DNA from: an uncultured Phascolarctobacterium sp.
GTDB taxonomy: Bacteria; Bacillota; Negativicutes; Acidaminococcales; Acidaminococcaceae
Reading direction: 5' to 3'
Assembly (NCBI GenBank): GCA_934234275.1
Contig: CAKQHU010000067.1
Coordinates: 1 to 7,422, forward strand
DNA: 7,422 nucleotides
The translations under genes were made by a program, and so were the position numbers. A model generated the notes under the pieces. It was not told the origin of the DNA. It did not search any database and saw only the letters and a program-made list of their open reading frames with translations. Shown in pieces: positions 1-5,069 of the stretch (position 1 is the stretch's first letter; every line of letters begins with the position of its first letter).

Positions 1-1188
1 GCGATTAAAGCAGGTCAGATGGTACTGGTAACCGATGACGAGGACCGCGAAAACGAAGGCGACCTGATTATGGCAGCTGAGCTGTGCACTCCCGAAGCTA
101 TTAACTTTATGGCTAAGGAAGCACGCGGACTTATCTGCATGCCGGCAGACAGCGAGGTTATGGACAAGCTGCAGTTCGGCGCTATGGTAACGCACAACAC
201 CGACAATCACGAAACAGCCTTCTCTGTTTCTATTGACCATGTTGACACCACCACCGGTATTTCCGCTTATGAGCGCGCATATACCATGAAAAAATGCGCT
301 GAACCGGGCGCACAGCCCAGCGACTTCCGCCGTCCGGGCCACGTTTTCCCGTTGCGCGCACGCAAGGGCGGTGTACTGGTGCGTACCGGTCACACCGAAA
401 CCACTGTAGATTTGTGTAAGCTGGCAGGTCTGCAGCCCGTGGGCATCTGCTGCGAGATTATGAATGACGACGGCCATATGGCGCGCACTCCGGATTTAAT
501 CGAGTTCGCTAAAAAGCATAAGCTCGTTTTCATCACTGTTGCCGAGCTTGTTGCTTATCGTAAGGCACATGAAAAAATGGTGCATCGTGCTGCTGAGGCT
601 GCGCTGCCGACTAAATACGGCAATTTCCGCATTATTGCATATGAAAATGATTTGGATAATCTTTGCCATGTTGCTATTGTCAAGGGTGATGTTGCCGGTA
701 AAAAGGATGTGCTCGTGCGCGTGCACAGCGAGTGCCTGACCGGTGATGCCTTCGGCAGCCTGCGCTGCGACTGCGGCGACCAGCTGGCAACCGCATTGAA
801 GATGATTGAAAAGGAAGGCTGCGGCGCTGTCGTTTATATGCGTCAGGAGGGCCGCGGCATTGGTCTGGCTAATAAAATCCGTGCTTATGCACTGCAGGAC
901 CAGGGCCTTGATACCGTTGAGGCTAACGTTCGCCTGGGCTTTGCTCCCGACCTGCGTGATTACGGCATGGGCGCACAAATTCTGGCAGACCTCGGTCTCA
1001 CCAGCATCCGCCTGATTACCAACAACCCCGCAAAACGCATCGGCCTCTCCGGTTATGGCATCACCATCACCGACCGTGTGCCCATCATCATGGAGCCCAA
1101 TGAATACAACGAACACTATCTCGACGTTAAAGAAGAGAAAATGGGCCACAAGCTGCACGAAGGCTGTGGCTGCCACTGCGGAAAATAA
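1..1188 (+). CDS. ribBA: RibBA: bifunctional 3,4-dihydroxy-2-butanone-4-phosphate synthase / GTP cyclohydrolase II (5'-partial)
   Basis: The enzyme catalyses two entry steps of riboflavin synthesis: ribulose 5-phosphate to dihydroxybutanone phosphate, and GTP to the pyrimidine precursor. The frame is open from base 1, with codons for A-I-K-A-G-Q before the first ATG at 19. That matches the usual RibB beginning, so the true start lies a few codons upstream of the window. Numbering from ATG 19, the RibB half (about 1-190) shows [11 protein letters not shown] (6-16), [13 protein letters not shown] (59-71), TTTGISA (77-83) and [11 protein letters not shown] (104-114). The RibA half (about 195-375) shows [18 protein letters not shown] with the three zinc-ligand cysteines C239, C250 and C252, then RQEGRGIGL (275-283), [12 protein letters not shown] and [13 protein letters not shown]. 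About 395 residues are visible, close to the usual 400. The C-terminus carries an unusual Cys-rich tail (GCGCHCGK). Codons become more C-ending toward the 3' end. Confidence 0.97.
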   Translation, partial: AIKAGQMVLVTDDEDRENEGDLIMAAELCTPEAINFMAKEARGLICMPADSEVMDKLQFGAMVTHNTDNHETAFSVSIDHVDTTTGISAYERAYTMKKCAEPGAQPSDFRRPGHVFPLRARKGGVLVRTGHTETTVDLCKLAGLQPVGICCEIMNDDGHMARTPDLIEFAKKHKLVFITVAELVAYRKAHEKMVHRAAEAALPTKYGNFRIIAYENDLDNLCHVAIVKGDVAGKKDVLVRVHSECLTGDAFGSLRCDCGDQLATALKMIEKEGCGAVVYMRQEGRGIGLANKIRAYALQDQGLDTVEANVRLGFAPDLRDYGMGAQILADLGLTSIRLITNNPAKRIGLSGYGITITDRVPIIMEPNEYNEHYLDVKEEKMGHKLHEGCGCHCGK

Positions 1189-1234
1189 AAGAATTGTGTG
1201 CAGGTGTCGCAATTAACATATCCTTACGCTCAGG

Positions 1235-1254
1235 AAAAATTTGCTGAAATTTTT
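1235..1254 (+). other. A/T-only hairpin downstream of ribBA
   Basis: AAAAATTT (1235-1242) and AAATTTTT (1247-1254) are perfect inverse complements around a GCTG loop. It lies 46 bases after the ribBA stop. It has no GC pairs and no separate T tract, so it is at best a weak terminator or an RNA-stabilising 3' structure. Confidence 0.3.
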
Positions 1255-1368
1255 ATTCGCTTAATGATATTAAATTGATTACTTACAGTTTTTTTGAACA
1301 CTAAAACTAGGCCCTAACAAACAGCACACCACCCTAGGCGCTGCGCAGACCGGAACGGACGACGGACC

Positions 1369-1391
1369 CGCAAGAACACCGATGTTCTGCG
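1369..1391. repeat. inverted repeat (9 bp stem, one bulge)
   Basis: CGC + AGAACA (with bulged A1372) pairs with TGTTCT + GCG around the tetraloop CCGA. It is one of the consecutive hairpins in the GC-rich ribBA-ribH gap and is not followed by a T tract, so it is not an intrinsic terminator. Confidence 0.5.
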
Positions 1392-1418
1392 AACCGCGTT
1401 TGCAACGGACAGGCACAG

Positions 1419-1490
1419 GAATTTTTCGCTGGAGTGTTGACGTAACCAACAGGAAGCACGTCACACAAAAATCAGCGACGTGAAAAATTC
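1419..1490. repeat. large imperfect palindrome (about 22 bp paired over 72 nt)
   Basis: Three nested segments pair in register. GAATTTTT (1419-1426) pairs with AAAAATTC (1483-1490), and CGCTG (1427-1431) pairs with CAGCG (1473-1477) with a 5-nt bulge. GTGT-T-GACGT (1434-1443) pairs with ACGTC-ACAC (1458-1466) with a single bulge. The terminal loop is 1444-1457. The nesting makes chance unlikely. No coding frame or T tract accompanies it. A dispersed palindromic element or a structured RNA would both fit. Confidence 0.6.
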
Positions 1491-1501
1491 TGCGAATCTA
1501 G

Positions 1502-1518
1502 TCGCCGGAATCCGGCGA
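1502..1518. repeat. perfect 7-bp GC-rich hairpin
   Basis: TCGCCGG (1502-1508) and CCGGCGA (1512-1518) flank a three-base AAT loop. It sits between the large palindrome at 1419-1490 and the hairpin at 1543-1574. No T tract follows on either strand. Confidence 0.5.
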
Positions 1519-1529
1519 AGCAGCACATA

Positions 1530-1574
1530 AGGGCGTTTTTTGGATACTTTTTGCCGCCCTGGGCAAAAAGTATC
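1530..1574. repeat. perfect 13-bp inverted repeat with a competing alternative stem
   Basis: GATACTTTTTGCC (1543-1555) is the exact inverse complement of GGCAAAAAGTATC (1562-1574), with a 6-nt loop. An alternative stem, AGGGCG (1530-1535) with CGCCCT (1555-1560), uses the loop of the first and shares base 1555, so the two cannot coexist. The end of the long stem is 71 nt upstream of the ribH start. It could be part of a repeat element, or a bistable leader if the region is transcribed. Confidence 0.6.
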
Positions 1575-1645
1575 AATACCGCAAGCCATACTTACAAGTG
1601 AAAAATAATGTCCAACATATAACGAATTTTTAGGAGGAATAACCA

Positions 1646-2107
1646 ATGAAAACCTTAGAAGGAAAACTCACCGCCAAAAACATGAAAATCGCCATCGTCG
1701 TAGCCCGCTTCAACGAATTCATCACCAGCAAACTCCTCAGCGGCTGCATCGACTGCCTGATCCGCCACGAAGCAGCTGACGAAGACCTCACCGTAGCCTG
1801 GGTACCGGGCGCCTTCGAAATCCCCATGGCAGCAAAAAAACTCGCAGAAAGCGGCAAATACGACGCAGTAGTCTGCTTAGGCGCAGTAATCCGCGGCGCA
1901 ACCCCGCATTTCGACTATGTATGCGCTGAAGCCTCCAAAGGCATCGCTCAGGTAAGCATGCAAACCGGCGTACCTGTAGCCTTCGGCGTACTCACCACCG
2001 AAAACATCCAGCAGGCTGTAGAACGTGCTGGCACCAAGGCCGGCAACAAGGGCGTAGACTGCGCAATGACCGCCATGGAAATGGTAAATCTCTTCAAAGA
2101 AATGTAA
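1646..2107 (+). CDS. ribH: RibH: 6,7-dimethyl-8-ribityllumazine synthase
   Basis: The enzyme condenses 5-amino-6-ribitylaminouracil with dihydroxybutanone phosphate (the RibB product) to give lumazine, the direct precursor of riboflavin. The family assembles into cytoplasmic pentamers or icosahedral shells. The 153-residue length is typical. Signature segments are ARFNEFIT (20-27, substrate binding), WVPGAFEIP (52-60), [15 protein letters not shown] (about 78-92, containing the catalytic histidine of PHFDYV) and [17 protein letters not shown]. The ATG at 1646 follows AGGAGGA (1632-1638) with a 7-nt gap. The gene lies 457 bp after ribBA, far more than normal for a rib operon. All nine isoleucines use ATC and nearly all glycines GGC, whereas recA and rny use ATT and GGT freely. 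This may reflect a different history or strong expression. The product is certain; the cause of the bias is not. Confidence 0.98.
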   Translation: MKTLEGKLTAKNMKIAIVVARFNEFITSKLLSGCIDCLIRHEAADEDLTVAWVPGAFEIPMAAKKLAESGKYDAVVCLGAVIRGATPHFDYVCAEASKGIAQVSMQTGVPVAFGVLTTENIQQAVERAGTKAGNKGVDCAMTAMEMVNLFKEM

Positions 2108-2119
2108 CATTTTCACCGC

Positions 2120-2148
2120 TTGCCTTTTTGACTATTATGATTTATAAT
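2120..2148 (+). promoter_or_regulatory. candidate sigma-A promoter upstream of hslO
   Basis: A -35-like TTGCCT (2120-2125) and a perfect -10 TATAAT (2143-2148) are separated by 17 bases. A start near 2155 is expected. It begins 13 bp after the ribH stop codon, and a terminator lies between it and hslO. Confidence 0.55.
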
Positions 2149-2154
2149 TGACAT

Positions 2155-2236
2155 TGTGGAAGAGCTGATAACAGGCTGTTCCCCATGCATGAAATTTGCA
2201 AGCCCGCTAGCAGTAGTTTAGTGGGCTTGTTTTATT
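2155..2236 (+). ncRNA. candidate short leader RNA or small RNA ahead of hslO
   Basis: The interval runs from the predicted start of the promoter at 2120-2148 to the end of the terminator at 2199-2236, giving an RNA of about 80 nt with no obvious open frame. I recognise no known RNA family in it. It may be an attenuated hslO leader, an independent small RNA, or simply a promoter that overlaps the ribH terminator region. The call rests only on the promoter-terminator pairing. Confidence 0.3.
2199..2236 (+). terminator. rho-independent terminator between ribH and hslO
   Basis: CAAGCCCGCTA (2199-2209) pairs with TAGTGGGCTTG (2219-2229) in an 11-bp stem containing one G-U pair. The loop is 9 nt and TTTTATT follows. 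It probably ends the rib transcript and may also attenuate the promoter just upstream. Confidence 0.75.
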
Positions 2237-2283
2237 AAGCAAGTAAAATTTTTGCCGTAAGGCAGGATTGTGAGGCAGATATT

Positions 2284-3183
2284 ATGGAAGATGTTTTGAC
2301 AAAGGCTACGGCCGACGGTGTACGTATTTATGCATTATGCACTACTAATCTGGTACAGGAGGCAGCTAAAAAGCACGGCTGCTCCCATCTGGCAAGCGCT
2401 GCTCTGGGACGTGCGATGAACGGTGCGCTGCTGCTGGCCGCAACCATGAAGGATAATGAGCGCATCAGCCTGCGTCTGAAGGGCGACGGTCCTCTGGGCG
2501 AGGTAGTAGCAGATGCCGAAGGCAGCACCGTGCGCGGTTATGTAGAAAACCACGATGCATTTTTACCCTTGAAAAACGGCAAGCTGGATGTCGGCGGCGG
2601 CATCGGCGCGGGCAATATTATCGTAACGCGTTATCTGCAGAATGCAGAACCCTTCACCGGCTACTGCGAGCTGCAGGACGGCGAAATCGCCAGCGACCTG
2701 ACCAAATACCTCTATGTATCCGAACAGACACCGACAAGCGTTGCTCTGGGCGTATTGGTTGACAAAGACGGCAACGTAACCGCATCCGGCGGCTTCTTCA
2801 TTCAGGCTATGCCGGGCTGCACCGACGAGGTTCTGGAAAAGCTGGAAAACAACGTTAACCTGACTCCGTATGTAACCCAGCTGCTGGAAATCGGTTATAC
2901 TCCGCAAAAGATGATTGAAATTCTCGGCCGCGGTCTGGATGTTGACATTAAAGAAACCATTCCCCTGAGCTTCAAATGCCGCTGCAGCCGTGAGCGCATT
3001 TTGGCGGCTCTGGGCAGCCTTGATATGAAATCTCTGGAGGAGCTGGCGCAGGACAAAACTACGGAAGCACACTGCGAATTCTGCAACAGCACCTATGAAT
3101 ATACTCAGGATGAAATCAAGCACCTGCTGGAAGAAAAGGAAAAGCAGGCACAGATGGAAGCTGCTAAACAGAATATTAAATAA
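2284..3183 (+). CDS. hslO: HslO: redox-regulated holdase chaperone Hsp33
   Basis: Hsp33 is a cytoplasmic ATP-independent chaperone. It is inactive while zinc-bound and becomes active when oxidants such as hypochlorite or peroxide with heat form disulfides and unfold the redox domain. The 299 residues compare with about 290 in the family. The N-terminal domain shows GDGPLGEVVADA (67-78), VRGYVEN (83-89) and GGFFIQAMPG (169-178). The C-terminal redox switch is intact: C232-x-C234 and C264-xx-C267, the family's CxC / CxxC zinc tetrad at standard spacing. A charged, helical tail (about 276-299) follows. ATG 2284 is preceded by a modest GAGG (2272-2275) with an 8-nt gap and by a small TGCC-GTAA-GGCA hairpin (2253-2264). 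It is a single-gene unit between the ribH terminator and the recA promoter. The product is certain. Confidence 0.97.
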   Translation: MEDVLTKATADGVRIYALCTTNLVQEAAKKHGCSHLASAALGRAMNGALLLAATMKDNERISLRLKGDGPLGEVVADAEGSTVRGYVENHDAFLPLKNGKLDVGGGIGAGNIIVTRYLQNAEPFTGYCELQDGEIASDLTKYLYVSEQTPTSVALGVLVDKDGNVTASGGFFIQAMPGCTDEVLEKLENNVNLTPYVTQLLEIGYTPQKMIEILGRGLDVDIKETIPLSFKCRCSRERILAALGSLDMKSLEELAQDKTTEAHCEFCNSTYEYTQDEIKHLLEEKEKQAQMEAAKQNIK

Positions 3184-3194
3184 CAAAACTTCTC

Positions 3195-3223
3195 TTGACA
3201 AACGAAACTTTTGTTTGTATAAT
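3195..3223 (+). promoter_or_regulatory. recA promoter (perfect sigma-A consensus)
   Basis: TTGACA (3195-3200), a 17-base spacer and TATAAT (3218-3223) match both consensus hexamers exactly. The start should fall near 3230, about 45 nt before the recA ATG. It begins 12 bp after the hslO stop codon. Confidence 0.88.
3204..3217 (+). promoter_or_regulatory. probable LexA (SOS) operator in the recA promoter
   Basis: GAAAC-TTTT-GTTTG fills the promoter spacer and matches 7 of 10 fixed positions of the Gram-positive LexA box CGAAC-N4-GTTCG, with an internal AAAC/GTTT dyad. The location and the target gene are exactly those expected of an SOS box. An overlapping perfect dyad, ACAAAC (3198-3203) with GTTTGT (3213-3218), is an alternative operator reading. 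LexA itself is not in this window. Confidence 0.55.
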
Positions 3224-3273
3224 AAAGGCAGTGAATCGATGAATTTTAAATTTATATATTAGGAGGCAAGCAA

Positions 3274-4326
3274 ATGGACGCAGATAAAAAGAAAGCTTTA
3301 GACATGGCGATGCACCAGATTGAAAAGGATTTTGGCAAGGGCAGCATTATGATGCTGGGCGAAGCAAGTGCCAAAATGAATATAGAGGTTATCCCTACAG
3401 GCGCTTTATCCCTGGATATTGCTCTTGGTGTCGGCGGTATTCCGCGCGGACGTGTTATTGAGATTTACGGTCCCGAATCTTCCGGTAAAACTACCGTTGC
3501 CCTGCATATGATTGCCGAAGCTCAGAAGATGGGCGGTTATGCGGCATTTATCGATGCGGAGCATGCACTGGATCCGGAATATGCCCGTCATCTGGGTGTA
3601 GATATTGACGATTTGCTGATTTCTCAGCCGGATAACGGCGAACAGGCATTGGAAATTGCCGATGCCTTGGTACGCAGCGGCGCTATCGATATTATCGTTA
3701 TCGACTCCGTTGCCGCTTTGGTTCCGCGTGCCGAAATCGAAGGCGAAATGGGTGATTCCCACGTAGGCCTGCAGGCACGTCTGATGAGCCAGGCTCTGCG
3801 TAAGCTGACAGGTCTGATTTCCAAATCCAAATGTGCTACTATTTTCATCAACCAGATCCGTGAAAAAGTTGGCGTTATGTTCGGTAATCCGGAAACCACT
3901 ACCGGTGGCCGCGCACTTAAATTCTACTCTACCGTCCGTATGGATGTACGTCGTATCGACACGCTTAAAAATGGCAACGATGTTATCGGCAGCCGTACCC
4001 GCGTTAAGGTTGTCAAGAATAAAGTAGCACCTCCGTTCAGACAGGCTGAGTTCGATATTATGTATGGCAAAGGCATTTCTCATGAAGGCTGCCTTGTTGA
4101 TCTGGGCGCAGATCTTGATATCATCAACAAGAGCGGTGCCTGGTATTCCTACGGTGATATCCGTTTAGGACAGGGCAAGGAAAAGGTTAAAGACTTTTTG
4201 CGTGAGAATCCGGAAATTGCCCAAGAAATCGAAGCTAAAATCCGCGCAGTGACGATTGCCAAGAGCGATAATAAGGAAGCATCTGAGGAGCCGTTGCAGG
4301 ATGTGGAGTCGATCTTTAAGGAATAA
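3274..4326 (+). CDS. recA: RecA recombinase
   Basis: RecA polymerises on single-stranded DNA, drives homologous pairing and strand exchange with ATP, and triggers LexA self-cleavage in the SOS response. The 350 residues are normal. The Walker A motif GPESSGKT is at 66-73 and the catalytic glutamate is E96 in DAEHALD. Walker B IIVIDS is at 140-145. The DNA-binding loop L1 region is [10 protein letters not shown] (156-165), and loop L2 is in [18 protein letters not shown] (203-220). The C-terminal tail is acidic ([14 protein letters not shown]). ATG 3274 follows AGGAGG (3261-3266) with a 7-nt gap. It is driven by the consensus promoter with a LexA-like box immediately upstream. Its last 26 bases overlap the recX start. 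No intein or truncation is visible. Confidence 0.99.
   Translation: MDADKKKALDMAMHQIEKDFGKGSIMMLGEASAKMNIEVIPTGALSLDIALGVGGIPRGRVIEIYGPESSGKTTVALHMIAEAQKMGGYAAFIDAEHALDPEYARHLGVDIDDLLISQPDNGEQALEIADALVRSGAIDIIVIDSVAALVPRAEIEGEMGDSHVGLQARLMSQALRKLTGLISKSKCATIFINQIREKVGVMFGNPETTTGGRALKFYSTVRMDVRRIDTLKNGNDVIGSRTRVKVVKNKVAPPFRQAEFDIMYGKGISHEGCLVDLGADLDIINKSGAWYSYGDIRLGQGKEKVKDFLRENPEIAQEIEAKIRAVTIAKSDNKEASEEPLQDVESIFKE
4285..4290 (+). promoter_or_regulatory. ribosome-binding site of recX inside recA
   Basis: GAGGAG within the recA coding sequence lies 10 nt before ATG 4301. It decides the recX start: the earlier in-frame ATG at 4256 has no comparable site, and no later start codon precedes the conserved domain. 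Confidence 0.6.
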
Positions 4327-4828
4327 GAAAAAGGAAGAAGGCTTTACCGGCGCGCAGCAGGTTTATGACTGCGCGCTGGATTTATTGTCTTACCGTGATT
4401 ACAGTCATAAGGATATGGTGGAGCGCTTGCAGCGCAAGGGTGCCACTAAGGCACAGGCGTTGGAGGCGGTGGCCAAGCTGGAGGATTATGGCCTGCTGAA
4501 TGAGGAGCGTTACGCCCAAAGGGTGTATGAGGCATGGCTGGCCAAACGCTATTACGGCAGGCAGCATCTGCAGCTGGAGCTGACCAAGCGCGGCATACGC
4601 CCGGACGTGGCTGCGGAAATTATGGAACGCTTTACGCCTGACATTGAAGAAGTGCAGGCGGAGAATGCGGCGCAGCTTTTCGTGCAGCGCAATCAGCGCA
4701 AGCTAACAGCAGAAACAGATAACAAAAAAATATATGCGGCTGCGGGACGCTTTATGGCGGCTCGCGGCTTTTCATCAAGATATGTGCACATTATATTGGG
4801 TAAATTGCATTTTTCAGACAATATGTAG
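4301..4828 (+). CDS. recX: RecX: regulatory protein modulating RecA
   Basis: RecX binds RecA filaments and limits or remodels them, tuning recombination and SOS induction. With the start at ATG 4301 the protein has 175 residues. It is all helical and basic, with the three-helix repeats of the family: [20 protein letters not shown] (25-44), [15 protein letters not shown] (59-73) and then [17 protein letters not shown] (83-99). A lysine-rich N-terminal leader (RNKKKEE) precedes the domain. The ATG overlaps the recA 3' end by 26 bp in the +1 frame and has GAGGAG 10 nt upstream, so translation is probably coupled to recA and shares the SOS promoter. The open frame extends back to ATG 4256, but those residues lie wholly within recA and resemble nothing in RecX. 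The family call is firm; the exact start is likely but unproven. Confidence 0.93.
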   Translation: MWSRSLRNKKKEEGFTGAQQVYDCALDLLSYRDYSHKDMVERLQRKGATKAQALEAVAKLEDYGLLNEERYAQRVYEAWLAKRYYGRQHLQLELTKRGIRPDVAAEIMERFTPDIEEVQAENAAQLFVQRNQRKLTAETDNKKIYAAAGRFMAARGFSSRYVHIILGKLHFSDNM

Positions 4829-4837
4829 CGGTTAAAC

Positions 4838-4867
4838 TTGACAATTTTGTTAAATATAATCTATAAT
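4838..4867 (+). promoter_or_regulatory. promoter upstream of rny
   Basis: TTGACA (4838-4843) and TATAAT (4862-4867) are perfect hexamers with an 18-base spacer, beginning 9 bp after the recX stop. A start near 4874 would give rny a leader of about 200 nt that includes the terminator-like hairpin at 4906-4937. Confidence 0.75.
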
Positions 4868-4905
4868 GTAGTTATCCAATCGTGTTAATATCAACGATTT
4901 TCACG

Positions 4906-4937
4906 AGGCGACGCGTAAAGCTGTTGCCTTATTTTTT
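4906..4937 (+). terminator. terminator-like hairpin in the recX-rny gap
   Basis: AGGCGAC (4906-4912) pairs with GTTGCCT (4923-4929) in a 7-bp stem with one G-U pair. A 10-nt loop and then TTATTTTTT follow. It could end the recA-recX transcript, or attenuate the promoter at 4838-4867, which lies just upstream. The short stem lowers certainty. Confidence 0.55.
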
Positions 4938-4964
4938 GCCCTATTTCAGAATAGATAATACATA
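4936..4964 (+). promoter_or_regulatory. possible second rny promoter after the terminator
   Basis: TTGCCC (4936-4941), 17 bases, then TACATA (4959-4964). The match is only partial in an AT-rich stretch, but it would allow rny to be transcribed without passing the hairpin at 4906-4937. Confidence 0.25.
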
Positions 4965-4999
4965 TTTTATTATAGATTCAACGGAATAAGGACATCTAT

Positions 5000-5023
5000 A
5001 GCAGACGCAAACAGGCGCCTGCT
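5000..5023 (+). other. hairpin in the rny leader
   Basis: AGCAG-A-CGC (5000-5008) pairs with GCG-C-CTGCT (5015-5023), 8 bp with one A/C mismatch around a 6-nt loop. It ends 37 nt before the ribosome-binding site. A role in leader stability, or in RNase Y controlling its own mRNA, is possible, but nothing in the sequence proves it. Confidence 0.35.
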
Positions 5024-5060
5024 GTTACTATGCAAAAAAATCTTGGAAAAATCTACATTT

Positions 5061-5069
5061 AGGAGGTGA
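5061..5069 (+). promoter_or_regulatory. perfect 9-nt Shine-Dalgarno of rny that swallows the only canonical start codon
   Basis: AGGAGGTGA is fully complementary to the 16S 3' end. The in-frame GTG (5066-5068) is part of this site and therefore too close to be initiated from it. In-frame ATT (5075-5077) is 8 nt after AGGAGG, the optimal distance. Confidence 0.7.

Larger units (their letters stand above)
1189..1645. other. 457-bp intergenic region inside the riboflavin cluster, rich in inverted repeats
   Basis: No convincing gene is present. The two minus-strand open frames here start at GTG (1464) and TTG (1646), resemble no family I know, and one runs over the ribH ribosome-binding site. 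The first part (to about 1310) is AT-rich. Bases about 1320-1520 are clearly GC-richer, and the last part returns to AT-rich leader. Several perfect or near-perfect inverted repeats lie in a row at 1235-1254, 1369-1391, 1419-1490, 1502-1518 and 1543-1574. The motif ACGGAC occurs three times around 1354-1410, and TTCTGCGAA occurs at both about 1385 and about 1488. I do not recognise an FMN riboswitch. The architecture suggests a non-coding dispersed repeat element or a structured RNA leader; that is inference. Confidence 0.6.

Noticed and set aside
496..1212. Minus-strand open frame (238 codons) opposite ribBA
   Set aside because: Shadow of the RibBA coding frame; no family signature was seen.
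1189..1645. FMN riboswitch ahead of ribH
   Set aside because: A rib gene invites it, but the conserved FMN-element blocks are not present, and the hairpins seen do not make a six-stem junction.
1279..1646. Two short minus-strand open frames in the ribBA-ribH gap
   Set aside because: They start at GTG 1464 (no Shine-Dalgarno) and TTG 1646 (only a weak AAGG upstream), cross the inverted repeats, and one overlaps the ribH RBS. They are better explained as chance frames in non-coding DNA.
2155..2236. tRNA, 6S RNA or T-box in the hslO leader
   Set aside because: There is no cloverleaf, T-box consensus or long 6S-like bubble; only a promoter and terminator can be supported.
3406..4083. Minus-strand open frame opposite recA
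   Set aside because: Shadow of recA, whose motifs are complete on the + strand.
4256..4300. Upstream recX start at ATG 4256
   Set aside because: It would add 15 residues read entirely from recA coding sequence, with no good RBS; ATG 4301 has GAGGAG at 10 nt.
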